Positions 16,313 to 25,077 of a DNA stretch of 64,000 bases are shown piece by piece. The stretch lies in the NCBI RefSeq assembly GCF_014384765.1, contig NZ_JACRSP010000002.1, positions 248,001 to 312,000 on the forward strand, read 5' to 3'. The position numbers and the translations under genes were made by a program. The stretch is from Feifania hominis. Lineage in GTDB: Bacteria; Bacillota; Clostridia; Oscillospirales; Feifaniaceae. Position 1 is the stretch's first letter. Every line of letters starts with the position of its first letter. A model generated the notes under the pieces. The model searched no databases, was not told the origin of the DNA, and saw only the letters and a program-made list of their open reading frames with translations.

Positions 16313-18331
16313 TCAGGATTCCGGCACACCGGTCTGTTCCACCGGCTCGGGGACGGGAAGCACATGCGCGTAGTAGTTCTGATCGAGGATGTTGGCGGAC
16401 ATGCTGAACTTGTTTTTGACAATCTTCTTCATCTGGCTGAGATACTCCTCGTCGACCTCGGTTCCGTCGAGGCTCTCGGCGGTCTTGGTCTTCGCGTTGT
16501 ACTTGACGCGGTCGGTGATGAAGCTGTTGGAGTTGAAGATGACCAGCGGCGAGGAGGTCGAGAAGATGTCCCGCCCCATCAGAAGCCTCGAGTCGTAGTC
16601 GAGACCGAAGAGATTGGATACCGTCGGCAGAATATCAAGGCTCGAGCAGACCCGGTCGACTTCGACATGGGGCAGCCCCTTTGTCCAGATGATGAGGCTG
16701 CTCTTGTAGAGTTCAAACGTCTCGTCGACTTCGTGGCCGGCAAATTCGTCGATAAACTCCTTTTCCAGGCCATAGGGATAGTGGTCGGCAGAGAGCACAA
16801 TGACAGTCTTGTCTGCGATGCCCTTTGCCTCAAGCTGTTCGATGAGATACTCGAGCGCCCGGTCGAGCTCAATGTTTGCCGCCAGATAGGCCTTACAGGG
16901 GTCGGACATGTCAAGGTGCTCCACGAGCGCCCTGTTCTTCGCCGACATGGCGTTTCCGACAAAAGTGTACTGCAGATGGCCGCTGACCGTCATGTAATAG
17001 GTGTGGAACGGCTGATCGTCAATGTACTCGGGAATGGTGACCTGCATCATCTCCAGGTCGGATTCCGGCCATGTGCGTTTGACATTCAGACCGTTTCCAA
17101 CCGCCTTGTAGTCATAGCCCATATTGGGGTGGGAGATGTGACGCTTGTAGTACTTCCAGGTGTGGTTGTGATAGGCGCGCGTCGAGTAGTCGAGCTTGTG
17201 AAACTGGTTGCCAAGCCCGAACGGCATGGCATTGCTGCCCGAGCGGTAAAAGCTCCACACTCCGCCCTTCGGCAGGAGCCCGGTACAGGCGACATACTCG
17301 CCGTCCGACGTGCTGACACCCCAGATGGGGTTGTAGAAATTGTTGAACTGAAAGCCCTCGTGGGTGAGTTTGTAGAGAGTCGGCGTGAGTTCCTCATCCA
17401 CCGCATAGGAGGAGAAGCCCTCTGCCGTGAGCATGATCAGATTGTAGCCCTTGAACATGCCCGTGTACTCATTTTGAAGCGTGGGCTCCACCTGAGAGAA
17501 GTACTCATCCATCTTCTTGAGCGTCTCGTCCGTGCCGTTTGCAATCAGGCTGTCAAAGTCGATTTCCATGACATTCGGCTCATAGACAACCGGCTCCGTC
17601 GGGAGCGAGGGATCGGGCTCGTCACTGCCGCCGGGATCATCCTCCGGTTCGTAGATGGGGATGGTCGCTTCCGGTGGAAAGATCGTGCGGTGCAGATTGA
17701 CGCGCATGGTCGCACCGAGGCCCAGTTCCGCCATCGACTGGTCGATCGAGTCGGTGTGAAAATAAAGATCAAAGGCGGAGTACATCTCCTTGCCGCCCGG
17801 CAGAAGAAGCAAAATGGCAGCGCACTCTATGAGAACCGCCGCAGCACCCGTCACAATTCCGCGGCGCAGATCAATGCGCCGGAACGTCATGACGTGACGG
17901 CCGAAAATCAGAAGCCAGATAAACGGTACCATAAAGAGGACGATGCCGAGCAGATTGTGCCAGATACCGGCCATCATCTCGTTGAAAAAGCCCATGACCT
18001 GACCGGTGCCGGTACGCACGGAGTAAAAGGTGAAGTAGGTCTTGAAAATGTCGTGGTAGACGAGCTGCGCCGAGAAGAAAAAGCCCGCGACAAACAGGGT
18101 GATCGCCGAGAGCACAAAGTTCGCAATCCGGCCGAACAGGCTGCACAGAAGCCCCATCAGCACCCCCGCAAAGAGCGCAAAGAAGAGCGAGCGCACCACG
18201 CCAAAACCCCACTGGCCCACCGCGAGAAAGCGAAACAGCAATTCCATATAGATAAAGGAGACGGCAAAGCCCACCCACGGGTAGACCCGGCCGCGCCTTG
18301 TCACAAACAGATTTTTGATAAAATCCAACAC
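16313..18331 (-). CDS. LTA synthase family membrane sulfatase
   Basis: The protein of about 672 residues has five N-terminal membrane spans and then an extracellular alkaline-phosphatase-fold domain. NLIMLTAEGFSSYAVD carries the first metal ligand, WGVSTSDGEYVAC has the catalytic Thr, and ADHYPYGLEKEF is a second metal site. This is the layout of lipoteichoic acid synthases and related phosphoglycerol transferases that use phosphatidylglycerol on the outer face. The start is uncertain. GTG at 18331 follows GGGAAGTGA, GTG at 18337 is close by, and an ATG at 18427 adds an unlikely leader. A cardiolipin synthase gene lies divergently, so both concern phosphatidylglycerol. Confidence 0.88.
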   Translation of the reverse strand: MLDFIKNLFVTRRGRVYPWVGFAVSFIYMELLFRFLAVGQWGFGVVRSLFFALFAGVLMGLLCSLFGRIANFVLSAITLFVAGFFFSAQLVYHDIFKTYFTFYSVRTGTGQVMGFFNEMMAGIWHNLLGIVLFMVPFIWLLIFGRHVMTFRRIDLRRGIVTGAAAVLIECAAILLLLPGGKEMYSAFDLYFHTDSIDQSMAELGLGATMRVNLHRTIFPPEATIPIYEPEDDPGGSDEPDPSLPTEPVVYEPNVMEIDFDSLIANGTDETLKKMDEYFSQVEPTLQNEYTGMFKGYNLIMLTAEGFSSYAVDEELTPTLYKLTHEGFQFNNFYNPIWGVSTSDGEYVACTGLLPKGGVWSFYRSGSNAMPFGLGNQFHKLDYSTRAYHNHTWKYYKRHISHPNMGYDYKAVGNGLNVKRTWPESDLEMMQVTIPEYIDDQPFHTYYMTVSGHLQYTFVGNAMSAKNRALVEHLDMSDPCKAYLAANIELDRALEYLIEQLEAKGIADKTVIVLSADHYPYGLEKEFIDEFAGHEVDETFELYKSSLIIWTKGLPHVEVDRVCSSLDILPTVSNLFGLDYDSRLLMGRDIFSTSSPLVIFNSNSFITDRVKYNAKTKTAESLDGTEVDEEYLSQMKKIVKNKFSMSANILDQNYYAHVLPVPEPVEQTGVPES

Positions 18332-18470
18332 TTTCACTTCCCAATCGACATAATCAAACAAAATAATTCTATCACACCAGAATGGGCGATTCAACTGCTC
18401 GACTCTTACAAAAAAGTTAATTTTCACAAAAGATACACAATTTCATCAAACAGCCGTCACGCCGGCCGCC

Positions 18471-18597
18471 TATACTTGTCCTTGGAAGCAGAGCTAAGGT
18501 CACGGGCTGCAAACCGTGACGCCCACTCCATATTGTTTCCTTGTTTTCCCACCCCATTCCCGGAAAAGGCCGCGGTTTTCACCGCGGCCTTTTCTTT
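18471..18597 (+). ncRNA. Candidate structured RNA or riboswitch-like leader before cardiolipin synthase
   Basis: After a -10 hexamer TATACT (18471-18476), GGAAGCA at 18484-18490 can pair with TGTTTCC at 18534-18540. Inside it GTCACGG (18500-18506) pairs perfectly with CCGTGAC (18514-18520). A strong terminator hairpin follows at 18564-18593 and the cls start codon lies at 18645. An aptamer-like fold, then a terminator, then a gene is riboswitch-like architecture, but it could equally be a free small RNA. The inner loop CTGCAAA looks like a tRNA-Cys anticodon loop, but there is no T-arm. No known class was recognised, and no good -35 was found. Confidence 0.45.
18564..18597 (+). terminator. 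Intrinsic terminator upstream of cls
   Basis: AAAAGGCCGCGG and CCGCGGCCTTTT pair around TTTTCA and TCTTTT follows. It ends any transcript from the 18480 region before cls. Confidence 0.88.
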
Positions 18598-18644
18598 TGC
18601 CCACTCTCATGGTAAACTGTTGTTATTCGTCTGGGGGTGAAACC

Positions 18645-20171
18645 GTGAAGAGAATCTGGTCCTATCTGACCCACCGCGTGGTGATCGTCAGTCTTCTCAT
18701 CGCGCTGCAGGCGGCGGTTCTTCTCATCATGACGCTGGTCTTTCAGGCCTACTTTGTCCCGTTTTACTTCATTATGGTCGCTCTGAGCCTGCTTGTGGTG
18801 CTCTACATCATTGGAAGCCGCTCGGATCCCGCCTACAAAATCGCCTGGATCATCCCCATTTTGGCGCTGCCCGTATTTGGCGGTCTGCTCTACCTCATCT
18901 TCGGCGGACGCAAGCTCTCGCGCCGCGGGCAGCGGCGCATGCGCCCGGTTGCCCGGCGATTCGAGGCCGCCGTCTCGCCCGGCTGTGTGCTCAGCGAACT
19001 CGCCGTATCCGACCCCTCAGCCGCGGCGCAGGCACGCTATCTTCTAAACGCTGCGCACTGTCCCCCCTATCGGAACACCGAGTGCGAATACTTCCCCCTC
19101 GGCGACGACGCCTATCCGAAGATGCTCGAGGCCATCGAGAGCGCCGAGCGGTTCATCTTTCTGGAGTACTTCATCATCGAAGAGGGACGCATGTGGAACA
19201 GCATCCTCGAGCTGCTCGTCAAAAAGGCCGGCGAGGGGGTTGATGTGCGCCTGATCTACGACGATTTCGGCTGCATCATGACGCTGCCCGCAGACTACCG
19301 GCAGATGCTTGAAAAAAGGGGCATTCACTGCCGGGTGTTCAACCCCTTTCGGCCCATTCTCTCCTCGAGCTTCAACAACCGCGACCACCGCAAGATTCTG
19401 GTCGTCGACGGCAACACTGCATTCACCGGCGGCATCAATCTCGCCGATGAGTACATCAACGCCCGCGTCAAGCACGGCCACTGGAAAGACACGGCTCTCT
19501 CGGTGCGCGGGGACGCTGCATGGAGCTTTACGGTGATGTTTCTCTCCATGTGGGACTATCTCACCGGAGAGGACGAGGACTACGAGCGCTTTCGGCCCAC
19601 GCTGCCGCCCTCTGCGGTCGCGGCGGGTGTGGTGCAGCCGTACTGCGACACCCCTCTCGACTATGAGCCGGTGAGTGAGACCGCCTACTTAAATCTCATC
19701 AACCGCGCCGAGCGGTATGTGTACATCAACACGCCCTATCTCATCGTCAGCAGCCAGATGATGACGGCGCTGTGTGCGGCGGCAAAATCGGGAGTCGATG
19801 TGCGCATCACAACCCCACATATCCCCGATAAGAAGCTGGTCTTCACTCTGACGCGGGCGCACTACGAAGAGCTTTTGGAGGCGGGGGTCAAAATTTACGA
19901 GTACACCCCGGGCTTTCTGCATGCCAAGAGCTTTGTCAGCGACGACCGCCACGCAGTCGTCGGCACCATCAATCTCGACTACCGCAGCCTCAATCTGCAC
20001 TTTGAGTGTGCGGCGCTGCTCTATGAGACACCCTGTATCGCCGACATCAAGCGCGACTATCTGTCGACGCTCGAGCTGTGCGAGCCCATCACACTGGCCC
20101 AGTGCCGCGGCGTGCCCTTTTATACCAGGCTGCTGCGTGCGGTTCTGCGGCTGTTTGCTCCACTGATGTGA
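18645..20171 (+). CDS. cls: Cardiolipin synthase (phospholipase D family)
   Basis: The 508-residue protein starts at GTG behind CTGGGGGTGA. It has two to three N-terminal membrane spans (LLIALQAAVLLIMTLVFQAYFVPFYFIMVALSLLVVLYII, IIPILALPVFGGLLYLIFG) and two HKD motifs, one in NNRDHRKILVVDG with GGINLADEY and one in FLHAKSFVSDDRHAVVGTINLDYRS. It condenses two phosphatidylglycerols into cardiolipin at the membrane. The frame extends upstream through the terminator region, but the GTG is the only start with a ribosome binding site. The structured RNA candidate upstream may control it. Confidence 0.93.
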   Translation: MKRIWSYLTHRVVIVSLLIALQAAVLLIMTLVFQAYFVPFYFIMVALSLLVVLYIIGSRSDPAYKIAWIIPILALPVFGGLLYLIFGGRKLSRRGQRRMRPVARRFEAAVSPGCVLSELAVSDPSAAAQARYLLNAAHCPPYRNTECEYFPLGDDAYPKMLEAIESAERFIFLEYFIIEEGRMWNSILELLVKKAGEGVDVRLIYDDFGCIMTLPADYRQMLEKRGIHCRVFNPFRPILSSSFNNRDHRKILVVDGNTAFTGGINLADEYINARVKHGHWKDTALSVRGDAAWSFTVMFLSMWDYLTGEDEDYERFRPTLPPSAVAAGVVQPYCDTPLDYEPVSETAYLNLINRAERYVYINTPYLIVSSQMMTALCAAAKSGVDVRITTPHIPDKKLVFTLTRAHYEELLEAGVKIYEYTPGFLHAKSFVSDDRHAVVGTINLDYRSLNLHFECAALLYETPCIADIKRDYLSTLELCEPITLAQCRGVPFYTRLLRAVLRLFAPLM

Positions 20172-20200
20172 CAACAAAAAGAAAGGAATGAATCACTGCC

Positions 20201-21814
20201 ATGTTTCCCTCTCACGACCCTCTCAAATTCCGCTATTCCTCCCGCCGGCAGGTGACCTATGCCCGACGCGGCATGGTCTGCACCTCGCAGCCGCTGGCTG
20301 CGGCCGCGGGGCTCGACATCCTCAAGCAGGGCGGCAACGCCATTGATGCCGCCATTGCCACGGCCGCCTGTATGCCGGTTCTCGAGCCCACCTCAAACGG
20401 TCTCGGCAGCGACAGCTTCGCCCTCGTCTGGACGGGCGGGCGGCTCTACGGCCTCAACGCAAGCGGCAACGCGCCGGCGCTGCTCTCGGCGCAGGCTCTC
20501 CGCGAGGCCGGCCACACATCCATGCCCCGCTTCGGCTGGGGTGCGGTCACCGTCCCGGGCGCCGTCTCCGCCTGGGCGTCGCTCAGCGAGCGCTTCGGCC
20601 GGTTGCCTTTCGAGTCCCTGCTCGCGCCCGCCATCTCCTATGCCGAGGAGGGATATCCGGTCTCCCCGATCACCGCGCATCTGTGGGGCAGAACTTTCCG
20701 TGACTTTTCCGAAAAGCTTACAGACGACGCCTACCGCGAGTGGTTTCGCGTCTTCGCTCCCGGCGGGCATGCGCCTCAGCCGGGTGAGATCTGGCGCTCA
20801 CCCGACCATGCGGCAACGCTGCGCGAGCTTGCCGCCACCCGCTGTGAGAGCTTCTACCGTGGGGCGCTTGCCGAGCGCATCGACGCTTTCTCCCGCAGCA
20901 CCGGCGGCTACCTGCGCGCCGAAGACCTCGCGGCGTACCACAACGAGTGGGTTGACCCCATTTCGACAAACTACCGGGGCTACGATGTCTGGGAGATTCC
21001 GCCGAACGGCCACGGCATCGTGGCGCTCATGGCGCTCAACATCCTCGAGGGCTTTACGTTCAGGGGACGCGATGACACTGAGACATTCCACCGCCAGCTT
21101 GAGGCCATGAAGCTCGCTTTCGCCGACGGGCAGCGCTATGTCACAGACCCGCGTGACATGCGGGTGACCGCAGGGCAGCTTCTCTCCAAGGAATACGCGG
21201 CAAAGCGCCGCCAGCTCATCGGCGACAGCGCCCGCGCACCTGAGGCGGGCGACCCCGCAAGCGGAGGCACGATCTATCTGTGCACCGCCGACGCCGAGGG
21301 CAACATGGTCAGTTACATCCAGTCAAACTATGTCGGCTTCGGCTCGGGACTCGTCGTGCCCGGCACCGGCATTGCCCTGCACAACCGCGGCTACAACTTC
21401 TCACTTGACGAGACGAGCGACAACTGTGTCGCGCCGGGCAAAAAGCCCTACCACACCATCATCCCCGGTTTTCTCAGCCGGGATGGGAAACCGGTCGGCC
21501 CGTTCGGCGTCATGGGCGGTTTCATGCAGCCGCAGGGCCACGTGCAGATGGTCATGAACACCGTGGACTTTGGGATGAACCCGCAGGAGGCTCTCGACGC
21601 TCCGCGCTGGCAGTGGGTCGGCGGCATGGACATCGAAGTTGAGCGCGACTTTCCCGCCGCTCAAACCGAGGAGCTGGTGCGAAAGGGCCACCACATGCGC
21701 GTGCCAACCGACAGCTATGCCTTCGGCCGCGGCCAGATCATCTGGCGCGGCGAGGACGGCGTGCTCATGGGCGCGACCGAGCCGCGCGCTGACGGCGCCG
21801 TCGCGGCCTGGTAA
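20201..21814 (+). CDS. ggt: Gamma-glutamyltransferase family protein
   Basis: The 537-residue protein has the GGT large-subunit start (ARRGMVCTSQPLAAAAGLDILKQGGNAIDAAIATA) and the self-cleavage site with catalytic Thr at about 357 in SGGTIYLCTADAEGNMVSYIQSNYVGFGSG, plus the late GGFMQPQGHVQMVMN motif. The family transfers or hydrolyses gamma-glutamyl groups such as those of glutathione. No signal peptide is present, so this member should be cytoplasmic, unlike the classic periplasmic enzyme. It sits 29 bases behind cls with AAAGAAAGGAATG before the ATG. Confidence 0.92.
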   Translation: MFPSHDPLKFRYSSRRQVTYARRGMVCTSQPLAAAAGLDILKQGGNAIDAAIATAACMPVLEPTSNGLGSDSFALVWTGGRLYGLNASGNAPALLSAQALREAGHTSMPRFGWGAVTVPGAVSAWASLSERFGRLPFESLLAPAISYAEEGYPVSPITAHLWGRTFRDFSEKLTDDAYREWFRVFAPGGHAPQPGEIWRSPDHAATLRELAATRCESFYRGALAERIDAFSRSTGGYLRAEDLAAYHNEWVDPISTNYRGYDVWEIPPNGHGIVALMALNILEGFTFRGRDDTETFHRQLEAMKLAFADGQRYVTDPRDMRVTAGQLLSKEYAAKRRQLIGDSARAPEAGDPASGGTIYLCTADAEGNMVSYIQSNYVGFGSGLVVPGTGIALHNRGYNFSLDETSDNCVAPGKKPYHTIIPGFLSRDGKPVGPFGVMGGFMQPQGHVQMVMNTVDFGMNPQEALDAPRWQWVGGMDIEVERDFPAAQTEELVRKGHHMRVPTDSYAFGRGQIIWRGEDGVLMGATEPRADGAVAAW

Positions 21815-21816
21815 AA

Positions 21817-21854
21817 GCAAAAGGGAGGGGACGTGCTGTCCTCTCCCTTTTTGC
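21817..21854 (+). terminator. Terminator after ggt
   Basis: An imperfect hairpin with arms AAAAGGGAG and CTCCCTTTTT starts a few bases past the stop. Confidence 0.82.
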
Positions 21855-21875
21855 CTCTTTATATTGTAACTACGG

Positions 21876-21905
21876 AAAAGAGCCTCGAACGTGGGCTCTT
21901 TTTTC
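21876..21905 (-). terminator. Terminator after the DUF4349 lipoprotein gene
   Basis: AAAAGAGCC and GGCTCTTTT pair around TCGAACGTG. The element touches the end of the minus-strand gene and may act both ways. Confidence 0.75.
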
Positions 21906-22894
21906 TACTGCTCCGAGGTGTCCTTTTGCTCCTGCGGAGGCTCCACCGGAGGCTTCGGGGTCTTTCTGCGCCGCAGTGAGAGCTTGACAATCACAACGAC
22001 CACAACAGCCGCCACGGCAAGCAGCACCAAGAACGGGAAGATGCCGATCAGGCTGATCACGCCGTCCTGCAAAAAGTCCACAAAGTTGTTCCACGAGCGG
22101 CGCAGAGCATTGGAGATCCGCTGCCCGAAAGACAGCGTCACACTCTGGCGGTCGGAGTAGCGCACCACCTCGCGGATGTTGAGCTCAACATAGCTGTAGT
22201 CAACCTGGTTTTGCCAATTTGTCAGCTGTGAGGTGTAGCTCTCGATTTCGTAGATGACCTCAGACAGGCGTGTCTCGATGGTGATCATATCCTCGACGCG
22301 GTCGGCTTTCTGCATCATGGCGAGCAGATTGTCCCGCTGGAGCTCGAGAGATTTGAGCCGCGCTTCGGTATCGAGATACTGAGTCGTGATATTCTCGGCG
22401 GACGAGCTGCTTGTTACCACGTTTCCAATGCGGCCCGCAGAATTCATGAATTCCTCAAAGCGGGCCTGCGGTACGCGGTAGACAAAGCTCGCATAGCGGT
22501 TCTGGGGCACCGCCGTATCCGAGTCAGACGGATAGTAGACGTCCGACGACGTGCTCGAGCTCTCGACAAAGCCGCCGAGCTCAGCGAGCAGAGCCTTTGC
22601 CGCAGCGACCGCCTCGTCAAAGCGCAGGCTCTCAACTTGCAGGTAGCCGCGGTAAATCAGCTTCTGCGACGGGTCGAACTCCGTTGGCGTCACAAGCGCT
22701 CCGTCGCCGGAAAACTCCGGGTCCGGCTGTGCGCCGACGTCCATGTCGAAGCCATTTTCCATCGGGGCGCCGGGACTGGTGGTCTCACCGGTATAGTAGT
22801 CGCTGGCCTTTGCCGAACAGCCTGCAAACAGCGCCGTGACAAGGACGAATACCGCCGCGAGTGCAAGCAGTCGAACCGAATTTCTGTTTTTCAA
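21905..22894 (-). CDS. DUF4349 lipoprotein
   Basis: The 329-residue protein has a lipoprotein signal ending in LFAGCSAK (lipidated Cys26). A DUF4349 region (KLIYRGYLQVESLRFDEAVAAAKALLAELGGFVESSS) follows, then a long helical/coiled segment (RLKSLELQRDNLLAMMQKADRVEDMITIETRLSEVIYEIES) and a C-terminal membrane span (LIGIFPFLVLLAVAAVVVVVIVKLSL) with a basic tail. It is membrane-anchored at both ends. DUF4349 proteins have no settled function. It is a single gene. Confidence 0.87.
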   Translation of the reverse strand: MKNRNSVRLLALAAVFVLVTALFAGCSAKASDYYTGETTSPGAPMENGFDMDVGAQPDPEFSGDGALVTPTEFDPSQKLIYRGYLQVESLRFDEAVAAAKALLAELGGFVESSSTSSDVYYPSDSDTAVPQNRYASFVYRVPQARFEEFMNSAGRIGNVVTSSSSAENITTQYLDTEARLKSLELQRDNLLAMMQKADRVEDMITIETRLSEVIYEIESYTSQLTNWQNQVDYSYVELNIREVVRYSDRQSVTLSFGQRISNALRRSWNNFVDFLQDGVISLIGIFPFLVLLAVAAVVVVVIVKLSLRRRKTPKPPVEPPQEQKDTSEQ

Positions 22895-22981
22895 ATCAAT
22901 CCCTCCGTTTCAGCAGATGTGAAAGTGCGGGTGTTCCTATTGCTTAGACTGCAACAAAACCGATTTGGTTCCCGACAGCGC

Positions 22982-23596
22982 TCAGACCGACTGAGCCGCC
23001 GAGAGAATGGCCTTGACCTTTCTGACAAAAAGCGCCTCATCCGCCGCCCAGCGCGAGAAGTCCGCCCGGATCAGATCCGCCCCCGCGCCCGCAAAGCGCG
23101 CGGCGTTCTCCTCCGTCACACCGCCCGCCGCCATAAATGCGGCGGCAGGATGATCGTTTTTCATCAGTTCAAAGTAATCCGCCCCCAGGGATACCGCAGG
23201 GTAGAGTTCGACGATCTCCGCGCCGAGTGCCAGCGCACGGCGCACCTCGCCCGGCGAAAATGCCTCCGGAATGGCCGGCACCGACAGATTGCCGCAAGTC
23301 TTGAAAATAGCCGTATCAAAGCTCGGGGTCTCAATGAAACGCGCCCCCGCCTCCACCGCCTCAAAGGCCGTGTCAGCGTCGGTCACATTGCCTGCGCCGA
23401 TGACCATGCTCGACGAGTACCGCTCGCCGAGTGCCGAGAGAAGCGAGACCGGCGCGTGTTTGCTCAGGCGCACGAGCAGCGCCATCACACCGCCGCTCTC
23501 ATAGAGCTGCGCAAGGCGCAGCGCCTGCTGTTCATCCGCAGCGTCGATCACGCCGATGACCCGGCAGGTTTTGAGAAGCTCAATCTTTCGTTTCAT
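22982..23596 (-). CDS. KDPG/KHG aldolase-fold protein lacking catalytic residues
   Basis: The 204-residue protein has the class I KDPG aldolase barrel order (LLKTCRVIGVIDAADEQQALRLAQLYESGGVMALLVRLS, VIGAGNVTDADTAFEAVEAGARFIETPSFD, EIVELYPAVSLGADYFELM, AAGGVTEENAARFAGAGADLI). The active site is changed: the Glu of EITxRT is absent (MALLVRL), GAGT reads GAGN, and the Schiff-base Lys of KFFPA is Glu (VELYPA). It may be a non-aldolase member of the fold. Its ATG lies within the end of the radical SAM gene, overlapping by 17 bases, so the two are coupled. Confidence 0.8.
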   Translation of the reverse strand: MKRKIELLKTCRVIGVIDAADEQQALRLAQLYESGGVMALLVRLSKHAPVSLLSALGERYSSSMVIGAGNVTDADTAFEAVEAGARFIETPSFDTAIFKTCGNLSVPAIPEAFSPGEVRRALALGAEIVELYPAVSLGADYFELMKNDHPAAAFMAAGGVTEENAARFAGAGADLIRADFSRWAADEALFVRKVKAILSAAQSV

Positions 23597-24608
23597 TGCA
23601 ATTCCCCCTGTCTTCCTCCCGGCCGCTCCCGCCGGGGACACAAAACGCAAGGCCGGCGAGCTGCGCCACATGGCGAATGTGCGCAAGCCCCTTGATCATT
23701 CTCTCGTCAACCACGCGGAAGTTCTTCGCCAGAGCCGACGGCAGCAGATCGACAAAGAGCAAATTGGCGCCGGCCTCGAGCGCCGCGAGATTGCCGCTGA
23801 CGCCTGCAAGGCCCTCCCCCCGGTTCTCCCCCGGCTGTTGGGCCGTGATGTCGATGTGCGGCATCATCAGCCGCAAAAGTGAGATCTCCCTGAGATTCCA
23901 CTCGATGCTCCCCGGTCCTCCCTCGGCGGCAAGCGGCGTGCCCGCGGCCGGCATGTAGGGGATGATCGGCGCCCAGCTGATGCCGAGCTCACGCATGAGC
24001 AGAATGTCGTCCGCGAGCATCTCGAGCGTCTGGCCGGGATAGCCGACAATATTGCCCGACGCCAGCGCCATACCGGACGACTGAATCGCCCGGATGCAGG
24101 CCATGCGCCGGTCGAAGTCGGTGGAGGGATTCAGACGGTTGAAGACCTCGCGCTGAGACATTTCAAATTTCAGCACGAACTCATCCGCCCCCGCATCGCG
24201 CAGCGCCCGATAGTGGTCATCGGGCAGCTCGCCTACCGCAAGACTGACCCGAAAGCCACGCTCCTTTGCGCCCTCCACCAGGCGCAGAATATTTTCAAAG
24301 CCGTACTTCGGATCCTCCCCCGATACGAGAAAGAGCCGTGAAAGCCCCATTTCCCGCGCCGTATCCATCATCGAGCAGACCTCCTGCGGGTCGAGGCGGT
24401 AGCGCGGCAGGGCGCTGTTTCCCGCGCGCATCCCGCAGTAGAGGCACTGATTTTTGCAGATGTTGGAATAGCCGAGCATGGCGCTCGCTGTGACCGCGCC
24501 GCCGTGTTCGATGTGTGTACGCTTTGCCTCTGGCGTCACGGCACTGTGAAACTCCTCATCCGGCAGCGACAGCAGTTCGAGCACCTCGGCTCTCGTCTGA
24601 ATTTTCAT
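23580..24608 (-). CDS. HydE/BioB-like radical SAM protein
   Basis: The 342-residue protein has the radical SAM cluster motif CKNQCLYCGMR, then NSALPRYRLDPQEV, LFLVSGEDPKYGFENILRLV, SLAVGELPDDHYRALRDAGADEFVLKFEM and GNIVGYPGQTLEMLADDILLM. The C-terminal part has IPYMPAAGTPLA and GANLLF. This order matches HydE, the [FeFe]-hydrogenase maturase, more than biotin synthase. HydF, HydG and hydrogenase genes are not in the window, and it is paired with the aldolase-fold gene instead. It may therefore be a HydE-like enzyme with another job. Confidence 0.82.
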   Translation of the reverse strand: MKIQTRAEVLELLSLPDEEFHSAVTPEAKRTHIEHGGAVTASAMLGYSNICKNQCLYCGMRAGNSALPRYRLDPQEVCSMMDTAREMGLSRLFLVSGEDPKYGFENILRLVEGAKERGFRVSLAVGELPDDHYRALRDAGADEFVLKFEMSQREVFNRLNPSTDFDRRMACIRAIQSSGMALASGNIVGYPGQTLEMLADDILLMRELGISWAPIIPYMPAAGTPLAAEGGPGSIEWNLREISLLRLMMPHIDITAQQPGENRGEGLAGVSGNLAALEAGANLLFVDLLPSALAKNFRVVDERMIKGLAHIRHVAQLAGLAFCVPGGSGREEDRGNCNETKD

Positions 24609-24686
24609 CTGGCTCCCCCCTTTGTCTGTTTCATTTTACACTCGTATGGGCAAATGCGCAAGCAATACAGAAAATCGTACCGGCTG

Positions 24687-24715
24687 TTGACGAAACGAAA
24701 AAAAACGGATAAAAT
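24687..24715 (+). promoter_or_regulatory. Sigma-A promoter of the SRP RNA/dnaX unit
   Basis: TTGACG at 24687-24692 and TAAAAT at 24710-24715 are 17 bases apart, about 50 bases before the RNA's 5' end. Confidence 0.82.
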
Positions 24716-24763
24716 ATTATGAGATATCCCATGGGGTATCGGAGAAAACGGTGACAGATACGA

Positions 24764-25028
24764 CCACACTAGTCGGGAAGTTAGCGGTGTCCTGAACCTG
24801 CAATCCGCTATAGCAGGGATGAATTCCGCCTCGAGGGCATCTGCCGTACAGTCAGCCTTGAGCCGCGCGGCGTTGAGAGACAGGTCTTGCGCAATCGGAA
24901 CTTGTGAACCATGTCAGGCGGGGAACCGAGCAGCATTAAGCAAATCCTCCGGTGTGCCGCGAGAGCGCCTGTCTTGAGCTTCGCACTCAAGTAACGTGTA
25001 TGGCCGCTGTTCGACAGGCGGTGTGTGG
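24764..25028 (+). ncRNA. ffs: Signal recognition particle RNA, large Gram-positive type (scRNA)
   Basis: The region matches the Bacillus scRNA in order: a 5' CCACAC that pairs with GTGTGG at the 3' end, the Alu-domain segment TAGCGGTGTCCTGAACCTGCAATCCGC, and the S-domain core TGAACCATGTCAGGCGGGGAACCGAGCAGCATTAAG near 24910-24945. The length is about 265 bases. The last segment is the Ffh-binding hairpin. The ends are set by the terminal pairing and are good to a few bases. Its position directly before dnaX is conserved in Firmicutes. Confidence 0.95.
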
Positions 25029-25077
25029 TCCTATGTGTTCCCGTTTTCTTTTGTCACACGATGGAAAGGGTGTTGTC

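Noticed and set aside
18484..18540. Possible tRNA-Cys, from a CTGCAAA loop on a 7-bp stem
   Set aside because: No D-arm, no T-arm with GTTCRA and no proper acceptor stem; kept only as an unclassified structured RNA.
16364..18640. 758-codon open frame on the plus strand
   Set aside because: It is antisense to the LTA-synthase-like gene, has no domain and an Arg/Val/His-rich composition. GC-rich codon use opens such frames opposite real genes.
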